A DNA stretch of 64,000 nucleotides from an uncultured Candidatus Melainabacteria bacterium (GCA_934754655.1 CAKVIC010000001.1:124001-188000); one strand, 5' to 3'; positions 17,744 to 26,513 are shown, counted from the first letter of the stretch. A program made the numbers and translations. Notes: generated from the letters alone by a model not told the origin.

Positions 17744-17938
17744 GTGGGTGAAGAAAATAATACAGAAAATAAAAGACAATTTTTAGGTATTTGGTTTGAT
17801 TGTTGCAGTGTTTACGGCAGAATTTATAAAACCAAAGATGGTAGTGCATACACAGGACGTTGTCCAAAATGTTTGCGCCCAGTAAGAGTAAAAGTAGGTC
17901 AAGAAGGTACAAATAGGAGGTTTTTCCGTGGAAGTTAA
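17744..17938 (+). CDS. Small zinc-ribbon-like protein
   Basis: The 64-aa protein has C-C near residue 20 and C-P-K-C near residue 40, plus the block Y-G-R-I-Y-K-T-K-D-G and a basic R-R-F-F-R end. I recognise this as a conserved small family in several phyla with Y-G-R-x-Y, G-R-C-P-x-C and R-R-F-F, of unknown function and probably zinc-binding. The start is GTG, with AAAGAGG-type sites upstream. It overlaps the M20 peptidase start by 11 bases, so translation is coupled. Confidence 0.75.
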   Translation: MGEENNTENKRQFLGIWFDCCSVYGRIYKTKDGSAYTGRCPKCLRPVRVKVGQEGTNRRFFRGS

Positions 17939-19172
17939 TTTAAATAAATTGAGAAAAGAAAATGAAGTTTTAGATATTTTTTGTAATTTAGTACAAATTC
18001 CATCACCATCTTTAAAAGAAGAAAAGGTAATAAAATGGATTACAGATTTTTGCAAAACCTATAATATAAATTGTCACACTGATGATTATGGAAATGTTTA
18101 TATAAAAATTCCGGCGACAGATTCAGCAAAAGAGCCCATTATGATTTCATCCCACATGGATGTTGTCGGCGACGATTCACCAATTGAACTTATTTTTGAT
18201 GGTCAATTTATTAAAGCCAATGGTAGAACCCTTGGCGCTGATGATAAAGTTGGAGTTGCATGTGCTTTAATGCTTGCCAAAAAGCTTGCAACTAAAAATT
18301 TAGAAATCAAACATGGCGGCTTAGAGATTGTGTTTACAAGAGATGAAGAAACAGGCATGAGTGGTGCTGAACACTTAAAATTTAACACACTAGATTCAAA
18401 ATACATTTTGGTTTGTGATGCAGATAAATTAGGGCAACTTCAAATATCAGGGGCGAGCTATACTAATGTAAAAATTACGGTTAGAGGCTTGATTGGAGGA
18501 CATTCCGGCATTGACATCGGAGATAACACTCGCTTGAATGCTGCAAAACTTATTGCGGATTTATTAGCAAAATTTCCTCAAGGTGCTTATTATAAAGACG
18601 AAACAGGAGTAATAACCTCATGTAATTTAGGAGCAATCGTTGCCGGCGGAATACAAAATTCTGTAGCTTCTATTGTTGAAAAAGGTATAAAAACAAATGA
18701 CTATATAACAGAAATTATGAAAAAATCTTCCACGAATATTATTAACACTTTAGCTATGGCTTCTTATTCAATAAGAAGTGCCAGTGTAGCAAAAGAAGAA
18801 GAACTAAAATCTCTTATGATAAGTTTAGTTAACGAATTCAATGAACAATATAAAAATTTGGCAGAAGCTAAAATCGAATTTGAAGTGCATTTACTACCTT
18901 TCGAAAAAGCCGATGACGATAGAATTGAAACCGTTCACACTAAAGCTTGCGAAATTGCTGGAATTAAAAACGATATCTCATCATTCCATGCCGGAGCTGA
19001 AACCCACATATATTGCCATAATAAAAATTCAAAAGGTGAAACTTTCATGCCAAGTCTATTGGGATTAGCAGATGTTTATAACATGCACTCAGATAGAGAA
19101 AAAGTCGATTATAATACTTTACTAAAAGGATATGAGGTTATTGAAAACACTTTTTGTGAATTTAATAAATAA
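17928..19172 (+). CDS. M20 family metallopeptidase (PepT-like)
   Basis: The 414-aa di-zinc aminopeptidase family protein shows M-I-S-S-H-M-D-V-V (first metal His/Asp), G-A-D-D-K-V-G (bridging Asp), T-R-D-E-E-T-G-M-S-G (catalytic Glu) and a C-D-A-D metal Asp; the terminal ligand is probably the His in N-M-H-S-D. A dimerisation-type lid domain lies between about residues 185 and 300. It probably trims small peptides in the cytoplasm. GTG start with a near-perfect GGAGG 7 bases before. It overlaps the zinc-ribbon gene and is followed 18 bases later by ilvC. Confidence 0.88.
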   Translation: MEVNLNKLRKENEVLDIFCNLVQIPSPSLKEEKVIKWITDFCKTYNINCHTDDYGNVYIKIPATDSAKEPIMISSHMDVVGDDSPIELIFDGQFIKANGRTLGADDKVGVACALMLAKKLATKNLEIKHGGLEIVFTRDEETGMSGAEHLKFNTLDSKYILVCDADKLGQLQISGASYTNVKITVRGLIGGHSGIDIGDNTRLNAAKLIADLLAKFPQGAYYKDETGVITSCNLGAIVAGGIQNSVASIVEKGIKTNDYITEIMKKSSTNIINTLAMASYSIRSASVAKEEELKSLMISLVNEFNEQYKNLAEAKIEFEVHLLPFEKADDDRIETVHTKACEIAGIKNDISSFHAGAETHIYCHNKNSKGETFMPSLLGLADVYNMHSDREKVDYNTLLKGYEVIENTFCEFNK

Positions 19173-19190
19173 TTTTTAGGAGAATACAAA

Positions 19191-20216
19191 ATGAATGAAC
19201 TTAAAATTTATACAGATGATGAAATAAATATTAATAAAATTTTAAATAAGAAGATTGCAATAATTGGTTTTGGCTCACAAGGTTACGGACAAAGTATGAA
19301 TCTTCGAGATTCAGGTTGCGATATTGTTTTAGGACTACGTCTGGGTGGCAAATCTGATATCAAAGCTAAAGATTACGGCTTTAAGACAATGAGTATTGAA
19401 GATGCGACAAAATGGGCAGATGTAGTTCAAATACTTATTCCGGATGAAATACAAGCAAAAGTATACAAAGAACAAATAGAACCTAATTTGCATGCTGGAC
19501 AATATTTAATGTTTTCGCATGGGTTTAATATTCATTATGGATTTATAACTCCACCTAAAGATGTTAACGTAATAATGGTTGCACCAAAAGCTCCAGGACA
19601 CACTGTTCGCAGTGAATATGTTGCAAAAAAAGGTGTTCCGTCATTAATTGCTATATATCAAGATTTTAGCGGTGATTCAAAAGAAATAGCGCTTGCATAC
19701 GCTTCTGCAATCGGCTCAGGGCGAGCAGGAATTATAGAAACCAGCTTTAAAGAAGAAACTGAAACAGATTTGTTTGGTGAACAAACAGTCTTATGCGGTG
19801 GAGTTGATTATTTAATAAAAACTGCATTTGAAACTCTAGTAGAAAATGGCTATTCTCCTTATATGGCATATTTTGAAGTCTGCCATGAATTAAAACTTAT
19901 TGTTGATTTAATTTATGAAGGCGGAATTGAAAATATGCATTATTCTGTATCTAATAACGCAGAATACGGAGATTATGTAAGCGGAAGAAAAATTATAAAT
20001 TCTGATACTAAAGCTAGAATGAAGGAAGTTTTAAAACGTATACAAAATGGAAGTTACGCTAAAGAATTTATGCAGGAATTTGAAACTGGCTCTAAAAACT
20101 TTGATAAAATGCGCAAAGAATCAGAGGAACATCAAATTGAAAAAGTTGGCACAAAAATTCGCTCAATGTTTAAATGGCACAACTCCAATAAACTTGTAGA
20201 TAGGACAAAAAATTAA
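19191..20216 (+). CDS. ilvC: Ketol-acid reductoisomerase, class I
   Basis: IlvC converts acetolactate or acetohydroxybutyrate to the dihydroxy acids of valine, isoleucine and leucine synthesis using NAD(P)H and Mg2+. The 341-aa length is that of class I enzymes. The Rossmann motif G-F-G-S-Q-G-Y-G-Q lies near residue 26, followed by the metal-binding E-T-D-L-F-G-E-Q and the C-terminal knot domain with A-Y-F-E-V-C-H-E. A GGAG site precedes the ATG. No other ilv or leu gene lies nearby, so the pathway is dispersed. It sits 18 bases after the M20 peptidase gene, an unusual pairing. Confidence 0.96.
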   Translation: MNELKIYTDDEININKILNKKIAIIGFGSQGYGQSMNLRDSGCDIVLGLRLGGKSDIKAKDYGFKTMSIEDATKWADVVQILIPDEIQAKVYKEQIEPNLHAGQYLMFSHGFNIHYGFITPPKDVNVIMVAPKAPGHTVRSEYVAKKGVPSLIAIYQDFSGDSKEIALAYASAIGSGRAGIIETSFKEETETDLFGEQTVLCGGVDYLIKTAFETLVENGYSPYMAYFEVCHELKLIVDLIYEGGIENMHYSVSNNAEYGDYVSGRKIINSDTKARMKEVLKRIQNGSYAKEFMQEFETGSKNFDKMRKESEEHQIEKVGTKIRSMFKWHNSNKLVDRTKN

Positions 20217-20270
20217 TTTTTCAATTAGAAAGAGGATGTTGAAATAATTCATAATTATTAAAATATAATT

Positions 20271-20714
20271 ATGAGTATGATAGAGAATTTTGTACAACAA
20301 TTAACTTCAGCAAATGGCGCAAACGTTATTGGTGGTGCGCAAAAATTTGATTTGCAAGATGCTACTTTTGCCAAACTTCTTGAAAAACAAATGCAAAAAG
20401 GATTTGATGACACAGATAGTATAAATCAGCTTGGACAAATAGGAATTCCATCAGGATTTAATATTGAGCCATTTGATGTTCAAAATGATACACAAAAAAT
20501 TAATACCGAAAATAAAATTGATATCAGTAATTTCAAAATGAAAGATATTGATATGTCAGATTATTTTACTAACTTTTTAAGTAATCCAAATAATAACAAA
20601 ACTTCTATTATGGAGCTTGCTAAACGACAAGCAACAAATGCTTATGGTACATTTGGGCGCGAAATAGTCGAAGATATGAGTGATTTTATTCAAGACATAG
20701 CGAAAATGATATAA
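20271..20714 (+). CDS. Hypothetical protein
   Basis: I do not recognise this polar 147-aa protein. It has G/N/Q-rich loops (residues 12-75) and two amphipathic helices, near residues 28-45 and 108-145. There is no signal peptide or membrane span. Two ATGs compete: 20271 and 20277. No Shine-Dalgarno is seen, and TATAAT (20264-20269) would put a transcript start near 20276, favouring the second ATG and a leaderless mRNA; I keep the longer start because the -35 is poor. It converges with the next minus-strand gene (4-base gap). Confidence 0.55.
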   Translation: MSMIENFVQQLTSANGANVIGGAQKFDLQDATFAKLLEKQMQKGFDDTDSINQLGQIGIPSGFNIEPFDVQNDTQKINTENKIDISNFKMKDIDMSDYFTNFLSNPNNNKTSIMELAKRQATNAYGTFGREIVEDMSDFIQDIAKMI

Positions 20715-20718
20715 TATC

Positions 20719-20985
20719 TTATTTGGCTAATAACTGTCTTACACTTGCAGGAATAATTGATTTAAACTTTTTAGCTTGAACAGAATCAGAGTCTTGAGGA
20801 GCTTTTATAGTGTTACTTGGCATAAACAAATCCTTAGAATCCATCTTTTTAACTTCATTAAAAGCTTTTGGCATTGCAACCGCAAACGATGCCACTGCTA
20901 AAGAGGTATAAGCCGCAATTTTTACTGTTCTTTTCATTTTTGGGGGCATTGAATTTTTAAAACTTCTCAAACTATTTATATTCAT
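20719..20985 (-). CDS. Small hypothetical protein with one membrane-like segment
   Basis: With the start chosen at 20985 the protein has 88 aa: M-N-I-N-S-L-R-S-F-K-N at the N-terminus (the short Phe motif again), a basic P-P-K-M-K-R stretch and a hydrophobic Ala-rich helix at about residues 23-42, followed by a polar tail. The open frame starts 7 codons earlier, but GGAG lies 7 bases before the ATG at 20985. It could be a single-span membrane protein or use an unusual export signal. Function unknown. Confidence 0.6.
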   Translation of the reverse strand: MNINSLRSFKNSMPPKMKRTVKIAAYTSLAVASFAVAMPKAFNEVKKMDSKDLFMPSNTIKAPQDSDSVQAKKFKSIIPASVRQLLAK

Positions 20986-21158
20986 TATCGGGACTCCTAT
21001 ATTCATATTAAAACAGAAAAAAATATTTTTTGCTAGTTAAAAATGCGTTTTTTATAAAATTTACTTATAATTTTTTTTTGTAATATAATATTTATGAAGA
21101 AAGCTTATTTTAAGTGAATTAAGAGATTGTCTATATTTTATAGTTATAAGGAGGCTAA

Positions 21159-21860
21159 ATGGGCAAAATAGAAATTACACAGGAAATTGAAAACAAATGT
21201 TGTGTATGCAGAGGAGTTAAAGGTGTTCCTGCGCCAATTCCTCAAGAAGGCGAATGGACAAAATGTAAAGAAATTAAAGACATTTCAGGCTTAACACACG
21301 GTTGCGGATGTTGCGCTCCTCAACAAGGGACTTGCAAACTTACTTTAAATGTTAAAGAAGGTGTTATTCAAGAAGCTTTGGTTGAAACAATCGGATGTTC
21401 AGGCATGACTCACTCAGCAGCGATGGCTGGAGAAATTTTACCTGGAAAAACTCTATTAGAAGCTTTAAACACAGACCTTGTTTGTGATGCAATTAACGTT
21501 GCAATGAGAGAATTATTCTTACAAATTGTTTATGGAAGAACTCAATCAGCATTTTCAGAAAACGGACTTCCAGTCGGCGCCGGTCTAGAAGATTTAGGCA
21601 AAGGACTTTGTTCAATGGTTGGTACAATTCACTCTACTAAACAAAAAGGCGTTAGATACTTATCATTAACAGAAGGTTATATTCTTAAATTAGGTTTGGA
21701 TAAAAATAATGAAGTTATTGGTTACCAATTTGTTAACCTTGGCAAAGTTATGGACGCTATTAAAAAAGGCGTTGATCCAAAAGAAGCTTATGAAAAGAAC
21801 ATTGGAACTTACGGCAGATTTGCAGATGCGGTTAAATATATTGATCCAAGAGAAGAATAG
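21159..21860 (+). CDS. NifU-like iron-sulfur scaffold family protein paired with GGGtGRT protein
   Basis: The 233-aa protein is Cys-rich: C-C-V-C (residues 14-17), H-G-C-G-C-C near residue 49, and I-G-C-S-G-M-T-H, a block like the IscU/NifU scaffold active site. I recognise it as the conserved upstream partner of GGGtGRT proteins in anaerobes, annotated as an iron-sulfur cluster assembly scaffold-like protein. No IscS/SufS desulfurase is nearby, so a role other than general Fe-S assembly is likely. GGAGG precedes the ATG. The gap to the partner gene is 98 bases, and both share a regular, well-expressed codon style. Confidence 0.85.
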   Translation: MGKIEITQEIENKCCVCRGVKGVPAPIPQEGEWTKCKEIKDISGLTHGCGCCAPQQGTCKLTLNVKEGVIQEALVETIGCSGMTHSAAMAGEILPGKTLLEALNTDLVCDAINVAMRELFLQIVYGRTQSAFSENGLPVGAGLEDLGKGLCSMVGTIHSTKQKGVRYLSLTEGYILKLGLDKNNEVIGYQFVNLGKVMDAIKKGVDPKEAYEKNIGTYGRFADAVKYIDPREE

Positions 21861-21958
21861 TCTACTTTTGAATTAACAAAATATCATGTTTTGCAATAGA
21901 AACAAATGTAAAACATATAAGAATTAGTAATTACATAAAATTAATAAAGGAAATAAAT

Positions 21959-22960
21959 ATGACAGTAAAATTTGAAGGACAAGATAGACGTGAAGCTACT
22001 CTTAAAAAAGTTTTACCAGAATACGGTTTTAACTCTTTAGAAGAAGCTCGCGAATTATGCTTATCAAAAGGCATTGATGTAGATGCCATTGTGAAAGGAA
22101 TTCAGCCTATCGCGTTTGATAACGCTTCTTGGGCATACACTTTAGGTTGCGCAATTGCACTTAAAAAGGGTGTTAAAACTGCTGCTGAAGCCGCTGAAGC
22201 AATTGGTTTAGGCTTACAAGCATTTGCTGTACCAGGATCTGTTGGTGACAGACGTCAAGTAGGTATTGGACATGGTAATTTAGCGGCAATGTTATTAAGA
22301 GAAGAAACAAAATGTTTCTGCTTCTTAGCAGGTCACGAATCATTTGCAGCCGCAGAAGGCGCAATTGGTATCGCAAAAAATGCCAACAAAGTTAGAAAAA
22401 CTCCTTTAAGAGTTATTTTGAATGGTCTTGGAAAAGATGCGGCTTACGTTATTGCAAGAATTAACGGATTTACAGCCGTTGAAACTGATTACAATTACAA
22501 AACTGGCGAATTAAAAATCACGAAAGAAACTCCATTTTCTGAAGGTGAAAGAGCTGCTGTTAGATGTTATGGTGCAGATGATGTATCAGAAGGTGTTGCT
22601 ATTATGATTAAAGAAGGTGTTGATGTATCAATTACCGGTAACTCAACTAACCCTACTCGTTTCCAACACCCAGTAGCTGGTACTTACAAAAAATGGTGCT
22701 GGGAAAATGGCAGAAAATATTTCTCAGTAGCATCTGGCGGTGGTACAGGAAGAACTCTTCACCCTGATAACGTTGCTGCTGGCCCTGCTTCTTATGGTAT
22801 GACAGATACTATGGGTAGAATGCACGGTGATGCTCAATTTGCTGGTTCATCATCTGTTCCTGCTCACGTAGAAATGATGGGTGTAATCGGTATGGGTAAC
22901 AACCCAATGGTAGGTGCTACAGTAGCTGTTGCTGTTGCTGTAGAAAAAGCTATGGCATAA
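21959..22960 (+). CDS. GGGtGRT protein (conserved anaerobe family of unknown function)
   Basis: The 333-aa protein carries the name-giving G-G-G-T-G-R-T near residues 260-266, followed by an A-A-G-P-A-S-Y-G-M-T-D-T-M-G-R-M-H-G-D-A type Gly/Met/His-rich region. The N-terminal half is alpha/beta with several conserved G-x-G turns. The family is found in Clostridia, Fusobacteria and other anaerobes, almost always beside the NifU-like protein; its biochemical function is unknown to me. A GGAAAT-type site precedes the ATG, and a perfect terminator follows. It probably works with the upstream protein on a metal- or sulfur-linked reaction (inference). Confidence 0.9.
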   Translation: MTVKFEGQDRREATLKKVLPEYGFNSLEEARELCLSKGIDVDAIVKGIQPIAFDNASWAYTLGCAIALKKGVKTAAEAAEAIGLGLQAFAVPGSVGDRRQVGIGHGNLAAMLLREETKCFCFLAGHESFAAAEGAIGIAKNANKVRKTPLRVILNGLGKDAAYVIARINGFTAVETDYNYKTGELKITKETPFSEGERAAVRCYGADDVSEGVAIMIKEGVDVSITGNSTNPTRFQHPVAGTYKKWCWENGRKYFSVASGGGTGRTLHPDNVAAGPASYGMTDTMGRMHGDAQFAGSSSVPAHVEMMGVIGMGNNPMVGATVAVAVAVEKAMA

Positions 22961-22981
22961 AATAACAAATATTTTATTTGG

Positions 22982-23010
22982 AAGAGAGTCTAAAAGACTC
23001 TCTTTTTTTT
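22982..23010 (+). terminator. Terminator of the NifU-like/GGGtGRT pair
   Basis: A perfect 10-bp stem AAGAGAGTCT (22982-22991) with AGACTCTCTT (22995-23004) has an AAA loop, then a run of T to 23010. It closes the two-gene unit. Confidence 0.9.
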
Positions 23011-23208
23011 ATGCTTACAACTCATTTTTTATTAAAAAAGTAAGTAAAAAAAGTCTTTATTTTACAATTTGCATATAATTTTTATTCAAAACAACTAAAT
23101 AAAAAAAATGTTACGATTTTGTTACAATTTAAAAATGTTTAAAAGCCTTTATTTACGTACGTTTTAAGATTTATACAAAAAATTTTTTAAATTTTTGTAA
23201 AAAAATAG

Positions 23209-23242
23209 GCAATTTTTTAAATCGTAAATACTTTATATATAT
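23209..23242 (+). promoter_or_regulatory. Shared upstream element GCAATTTTT-N12-ACTTTATATATAT
   Basis: GCAATTTTT (23209-23217), exactly 12 bases, then ACTTTATATATAT (23230-23242). The same two blocks with the same spacing occur at 33260-33293, and a close variant at 60211-60177 on the minus strand. It is probably a promoter with its -10 in the TATATA run, possibly with a dedicated regulator or sigma factor. Confidence 0.6.
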
Positions 23243-23274
23243 AACGAGGATAACAATTAAATAGGAGTATTATC

Positions 23275-25905
23275 ATGACTAACAGTTTTGATGCTACATT
23301 AGAAAACTTAAAATTTAGACCAACACTTACAGAAAGAATGACAACACCAAATATGTTTGCAACACCCGTTAATTCAATATTTGATGAAAACCCATCTGTA
23401 ATGCCAAATGTTGATTCTATTAAAACAGCTAATGAAACTGAAACTAAAACAAGTAATGCTTCAAAAGCAGATTATAAAGAAATGAGAAACAAATTAAATG
23501 AAATGGTTAATAACTATTTTGTTATTAATCAATATGAAGATAAAGATAAAAACATTGTTGCAATTAAAAAAACTCTTGCAGGTTTAATTGATTATTTAAA
23601 AAATGTAGAATTTGGTACTTATAAAGATTTGGCAAATGAATTTATAACAGAATTAGAAAAAACTCATAACACATTATATAATAAAACTTACAATAATGAT
23701 AAAGAAATCAATTCTGCAATAAAAACAGCTAGTAAAGAAGTCAAAGGTTCAAGAATTGTAAAAGATTGGATAAAAGGCTTATTAACTGGCGAAGAATACT
23801 CTGGATTTGGAAGATATACTGGTAAAAAATATGATAATTTTGAAAAAATTGCTGGCATTTACCAAAAAGCTTTGAGAAATGAAACTATTCAAAAACAATA
23901 TGAAACATTATTTGACAAATTTACAAAACAAGAAAATAAAACAGATGAAAACGATTCATTTGAAAAGAAATATGAACTTTTTGAAACTTTTGTAAAAAAC
24001 GAAAAATCTCCATACGAAAAAGAAATTCTTAAAAAACATAAAGAAATTTTACAAAAAGTAGCTGATAGTACTGTTCAAGCTCAAATTTTAAAAGATACTG
24101 AAAGTACTAAAAAAAGTAACATAAAAGCAAAAATCGAAAATAATGGCGATAAGTTTGTAAAAAAAGCTATCAAAAATAATAAAGAAAGTATTAACGATAC
24201 AAAACATGAAAATAAAATTTTAAGTGCTGTTAATAATGCAAAACCTTTATCAACCGAAGAAATTAAAAAAGAATTTGGTAATGGTATGGCTATTACATTA
24301 GCAGGTTCTGAATTTGAAACTGATGGTAAAATTGATATGAAAAAATTAGGAGAAGAAATCCTAAAGACTATTGGTGCTGATACAACTGTTAATTATACAA
24401 AAAATGACAAACCTGAAAACGAAGTACATCAAGTAAAATGTGCGCTTGAAGCCATGGGTGTTCATGAAATCAGCTTAGATCAAGTTAAAAAACTATGTAA
24501 ATACTATGATATTCCTGTTGAAGGTAAATACGATTGCAGCCTTAAAAATATTGGTAAAGCTTTATTAAAATCTGCACCTTTAGCAATTCTAACAGGAAGT
24601 GAAGTCCTAAGCAGCTTTAAAGTTCATAGATATCGTTCTACTGGTGCAGAAGCCCCATTTGATTTTACAGTAGATATCAACGATTTATATGCAAGTGGTG
24701 CTATTGACTGGGAGACTTATCAACAATTTTTAAACTCTGGTTCTGAAATTAATATTAGGTATCATGGTACGACTATAGTAGAACCTGTTGTCTTTGAAGA
24801 ACGTAATATACATTTATCAACAATCGCGTTGTTAGCAGCTGGTACTGCACTTACTACTCTTCTATCTTTACGTAGACCTGAAGAAGTTGAAGGTTTTGTA
24901 AAACCATTATTGAAAGTAGAATGTCAACCTACTGAAAAATTTATAAATGAAATAAATAAAAAATATGGAAAAAATGATCCAGAATTTGTGAAATTTGCAG
25001 AAGCTTTAGCAATAGCTTGTTCATACGAAGGTGATGATGGCAAATTGCAACTTGATGCACCTGAAATGAGAGCAACATTAGTTTCTATGCAAGGTGGTGA
25101 TTCAAAACTCAACGCCAACGAATTAAAACGTGGTTTCGAATTGTTAAAAGCACCAGAAAGAGCAAAAGCAATGAACATACATGTTCCTGAACCAAATAAA
25201 GAACATTGTGATTGTAAAGCGACAGACCAACCTGCAAATAATGATAAGAAAATTGAAAAAACTGAAGAAAATGAAGAAAAGAATACCGATATGATTGGAA
25301 CAATTGAAGTAACACCTACTTATTGTGAAACGAAATATAAAGGTAAAAATTATTCATACACTTGTTGGGATAATTTATTAGACGCTTACGACGATTGCCT
25401 GTTAGAAAAATGTGGTAACAACAGATCATTAGCAATAAGAGTTCTAAAAATAGCCCAAGGCGTAAAAGATACAGCTAAATTTAATAATATCGATGAATTA
25501 ATTGAATTAGCTAAAAAATCTTACACACGCGCTGGACGTCAAGAAATGAAAAATAATGAAGAACTAAAAGAATGGTTTGATTATGATAAATTCTACAGAT
25601 ACTTTAGTACTTCAGATATGACTGATATAATTTTACCAAAAATTGATGATTGTCAAGCTGGCGAAGTTAAAAAGGGCGCTAAATTTAAATCATCTGGCTC
25701 TACAAATTTAAAAGGTACAAATCCAAAAATTACTAGAAAATCAACAGGATTTGAAGCAACAGCAACATATAATGGTAAAACTTATAATGCAACTGGTAAC
25801 ACAAAAGAAGATGCTATTAATAAAGCTAAAGCTCAAGTACAAGATACAAATGCTAAATTCAGCGAACCTACTGTAAATACAAAAGCAAAAAAAGTTAATT
25901 GTTAA
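23275..25905 (+). CDS. Large lineage-specific protein with EF-hand-like segments
   Basis: This 876-aa protein matches no family I can name. Residues 1-60 are disordered and contain N-L-K-F-R-P, the short Phe motif. Residues 60-330 are Lys/Glu/Asn-rich helices. Hydrophobic segments lie near residues 425-440 and 518-536. Around residues 585-620 two D-x-D-G-type loops, E-G-D-D-G-K-L and G-G-D-S-K-L-N-A-N-E-L, are spaced like an EF-hand pair, suggesting Ca2+ binding. The end has a Y-N-G-K-T-Y-N-A-T-G-N-T-K-E-D-A block like the small alpha/beta repeats of surface proteins. AGGAGT precedes the ATG. It may be an envelope-associated or secreted protein. Confidence 0.7.
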   Translation: MTNSFDATLENLKFRPTLTERMTTPNMFATPVNSIFDENPSVMPNVDSIKTANETETKTSNASKADYKEMRNKLNEMVNNYFVINQYEDKDKNIVAIKKTLAGLIDYLKNVEFGTYKDLANEFITELEKTHNTLYNKTYNNDKEINSAIKTASKEVKGSRIVKDWIKGLLTGEEYSGFGRYTGKKYDNFEKIAGIYQKALRNETIQKQYETLFDKFTKQENKTDENDSFEKKYELFETFVKNEKSPYEKEILKKHKEILQKVADSTVQAQILKDTESTKKSNIKAKIENNGDKFVKKAIKNNKESINDTKHENKILSAVNNAKPLSTEEIKKEFGNGMAITLAGSEFETDGKIDMKKLGEEILKTIGADTTVNYTKNDKPENEVHQVKCALEAMGVHEISLDQVKKLCKYYDIPVEGKYDCSLKNIGKALLKSAPLAILTGSEVLSSFKVHRYRSTGAEAPFDFTVDINDLYASGAIDWETYQQFLNSGSEINIRYHGTTIVEPVVFEERNIHLSTIALLAAGTALTTLLSLRRPEEVEGFVKPLLKVECQPTEKFINEINKKYGKNDPEFVKFAEALAIACSYEGDDGKLQLDAPEMRATLVSMQGGDSKLNANELKRGFELLKAPERAKAMNIHVPEPNKEHCDCKATDQPANNDKKIEKTEENEEKNTDMIGTIEVTPTYCETKYKGKNYSYTCWDNLLDAYDDCLLEKCGNNRSLAIRVLKIAQGVKDTAKFNNIDELIELAKKSYTRAGRQEMKNNEELKEWFDYDKFYRYFSTSDMTDIILPKIDDCQAGEVKKGAKFKSSGSTNLKGTNPKITRKSTGFEATATYNGKTYNATGNTKEDAINKAKAQVQDTNAKFSEPTVNTKAKKVNC

Positions 25906-25950
25906 TAATTAAAAAATTATAAGTACAGATGTAAGATGGTTGTTAAAAAT

Positions 25951-25977
25951 TGCCGGCAGTAATACCGGCATTTTTTT
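25951..25977 (+). terminator. Terminator after the 876-aa gene
   Basis: TGCCGG (25951-25956) pairs with CCGGCA (25965-25970), extended by A-T pairs, loop of 8, followed by seven T. Confidence 0.85.
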
Positions 25978-26043
25978 ATGTTGTTACTTTTAAAGTTTGT
26001 AAAAAACAATAGTTTTTCCGCATCCTCTTTTTAATTCATTACT

Positions 26044-26103
26044 TTACAATGTAACAAGAAATTTACATTACTACTTGTAAATTTCATAAGTTTAAGTTAA
26101 ACT
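26044..26103 (+). promoter_or_regulatory. Double inverted repeat over the likely rpmB promoter
   Basis: TTACA-A-TGTAA (26044-26054) is followed by GAAATTTACA (26058-26067), 8 bases, and TGTAAATTTC (26076-26085). All four half-sites share TGTAA. The last overlaps a likely -35 TTGTAA (26075-26080), with TAAACT (26098-26103) as -10 after 17 bases. The layout is that of a repressor operator. Because the rpmB product keeps zinc-type Cys pairs, a metal-responsive regulator is one possibility, but the site does not match a Zur box I know. Confidence 0.45.
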
Positions 26104-26137
26104 TTAATTACGCTAGTTAGAAAGAAGGAAAAGAATT

Positions 26138-26329
26138 ATGGCTAAACATTGTGAAATATGCGGAAAATCAGCATTAAAATCTTCAAAATTAACATTCTCT
26201 CATAAACAAATACCTAACAGACAAACTCCTAATTTACAATCAATTAGAGCTAATGTTAATGGACAAACAAAGAGAGTTACTGTTTGTACTTCTTGCTTAA
26301 AAGCAGGTAAAGTTCAAAAAGCTATCTAG
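26138..26329 (+). CDS. rpmB: 50S ribosomal protein L28, Cys-containing (zinc) form
   Basis: The 63-aa protein begins M-A-K-H-C-E-I-C-G-K with C5 and C8, and has a second pair in C-T-S-C near residues 50-53, making the C-plus form of L28 that can bind zinc. The basic middle with R-A-N-V-N-G is typical of L28. AAGGAAAAG precedes the ATG. Monocistronic, with an operator-like double palindrome upstream and a terminator downstream. Confidence 0.95.
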   Translation: MAKHCEICGKSALKSSKLTFSHKQIPNRQTPNLQSIRANVNGQTKRVTVCTSCLKAGKVQKAI

Positions 26330-26349
26330 TTTTGTAGAAAAAATTTAAA

Positions 26350-26397
26350 AAAGATGAGTGACCTTATTAAATTTTAAATCGTGACTCATCTTTTTTT
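26350..26397 (+). terminator. Terminator after rpmB
   Basis: AAAGATGAGT (26350-26359) pairs perfectly with ACTCATCTTT (26384-26393); loop 24 bases; T-run to 26397. Confidence 0.8.
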
Positions 26398-26513
26398 CTG
26401 TATTTTTGTTACATTTCATGCCTGTTCGTTAATTTTTGCTTGACATCTTTTATTATTATTAGGAAAATTATTATATCTAAAATATTTAATACTTTGCTGG
26501 AGATTCTTTTTGC

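Larger units (their letters stand above)
22961..23274. other. Gene-free AT-rich spacer with terminator and promoter element
   Basis: No coding frame is supported. After the terminator the sequence is nearly pure A/T with several TTTACA/TTACAA boxes and a small ACGTACGT palindrome near 23154. The shared GCAATTTTT-N12-ACTTTATATATAT element (23209-23242) lies near its right end and probably drives the 876-aa gene. Confidence 0.6.

Noticed and set aside
17715..18055. Minus-strand frames of 65 and 90 aa
   Set aside because: Antisense to the zinc-ribbon and M20 genes; hydrophobic shadow composition.
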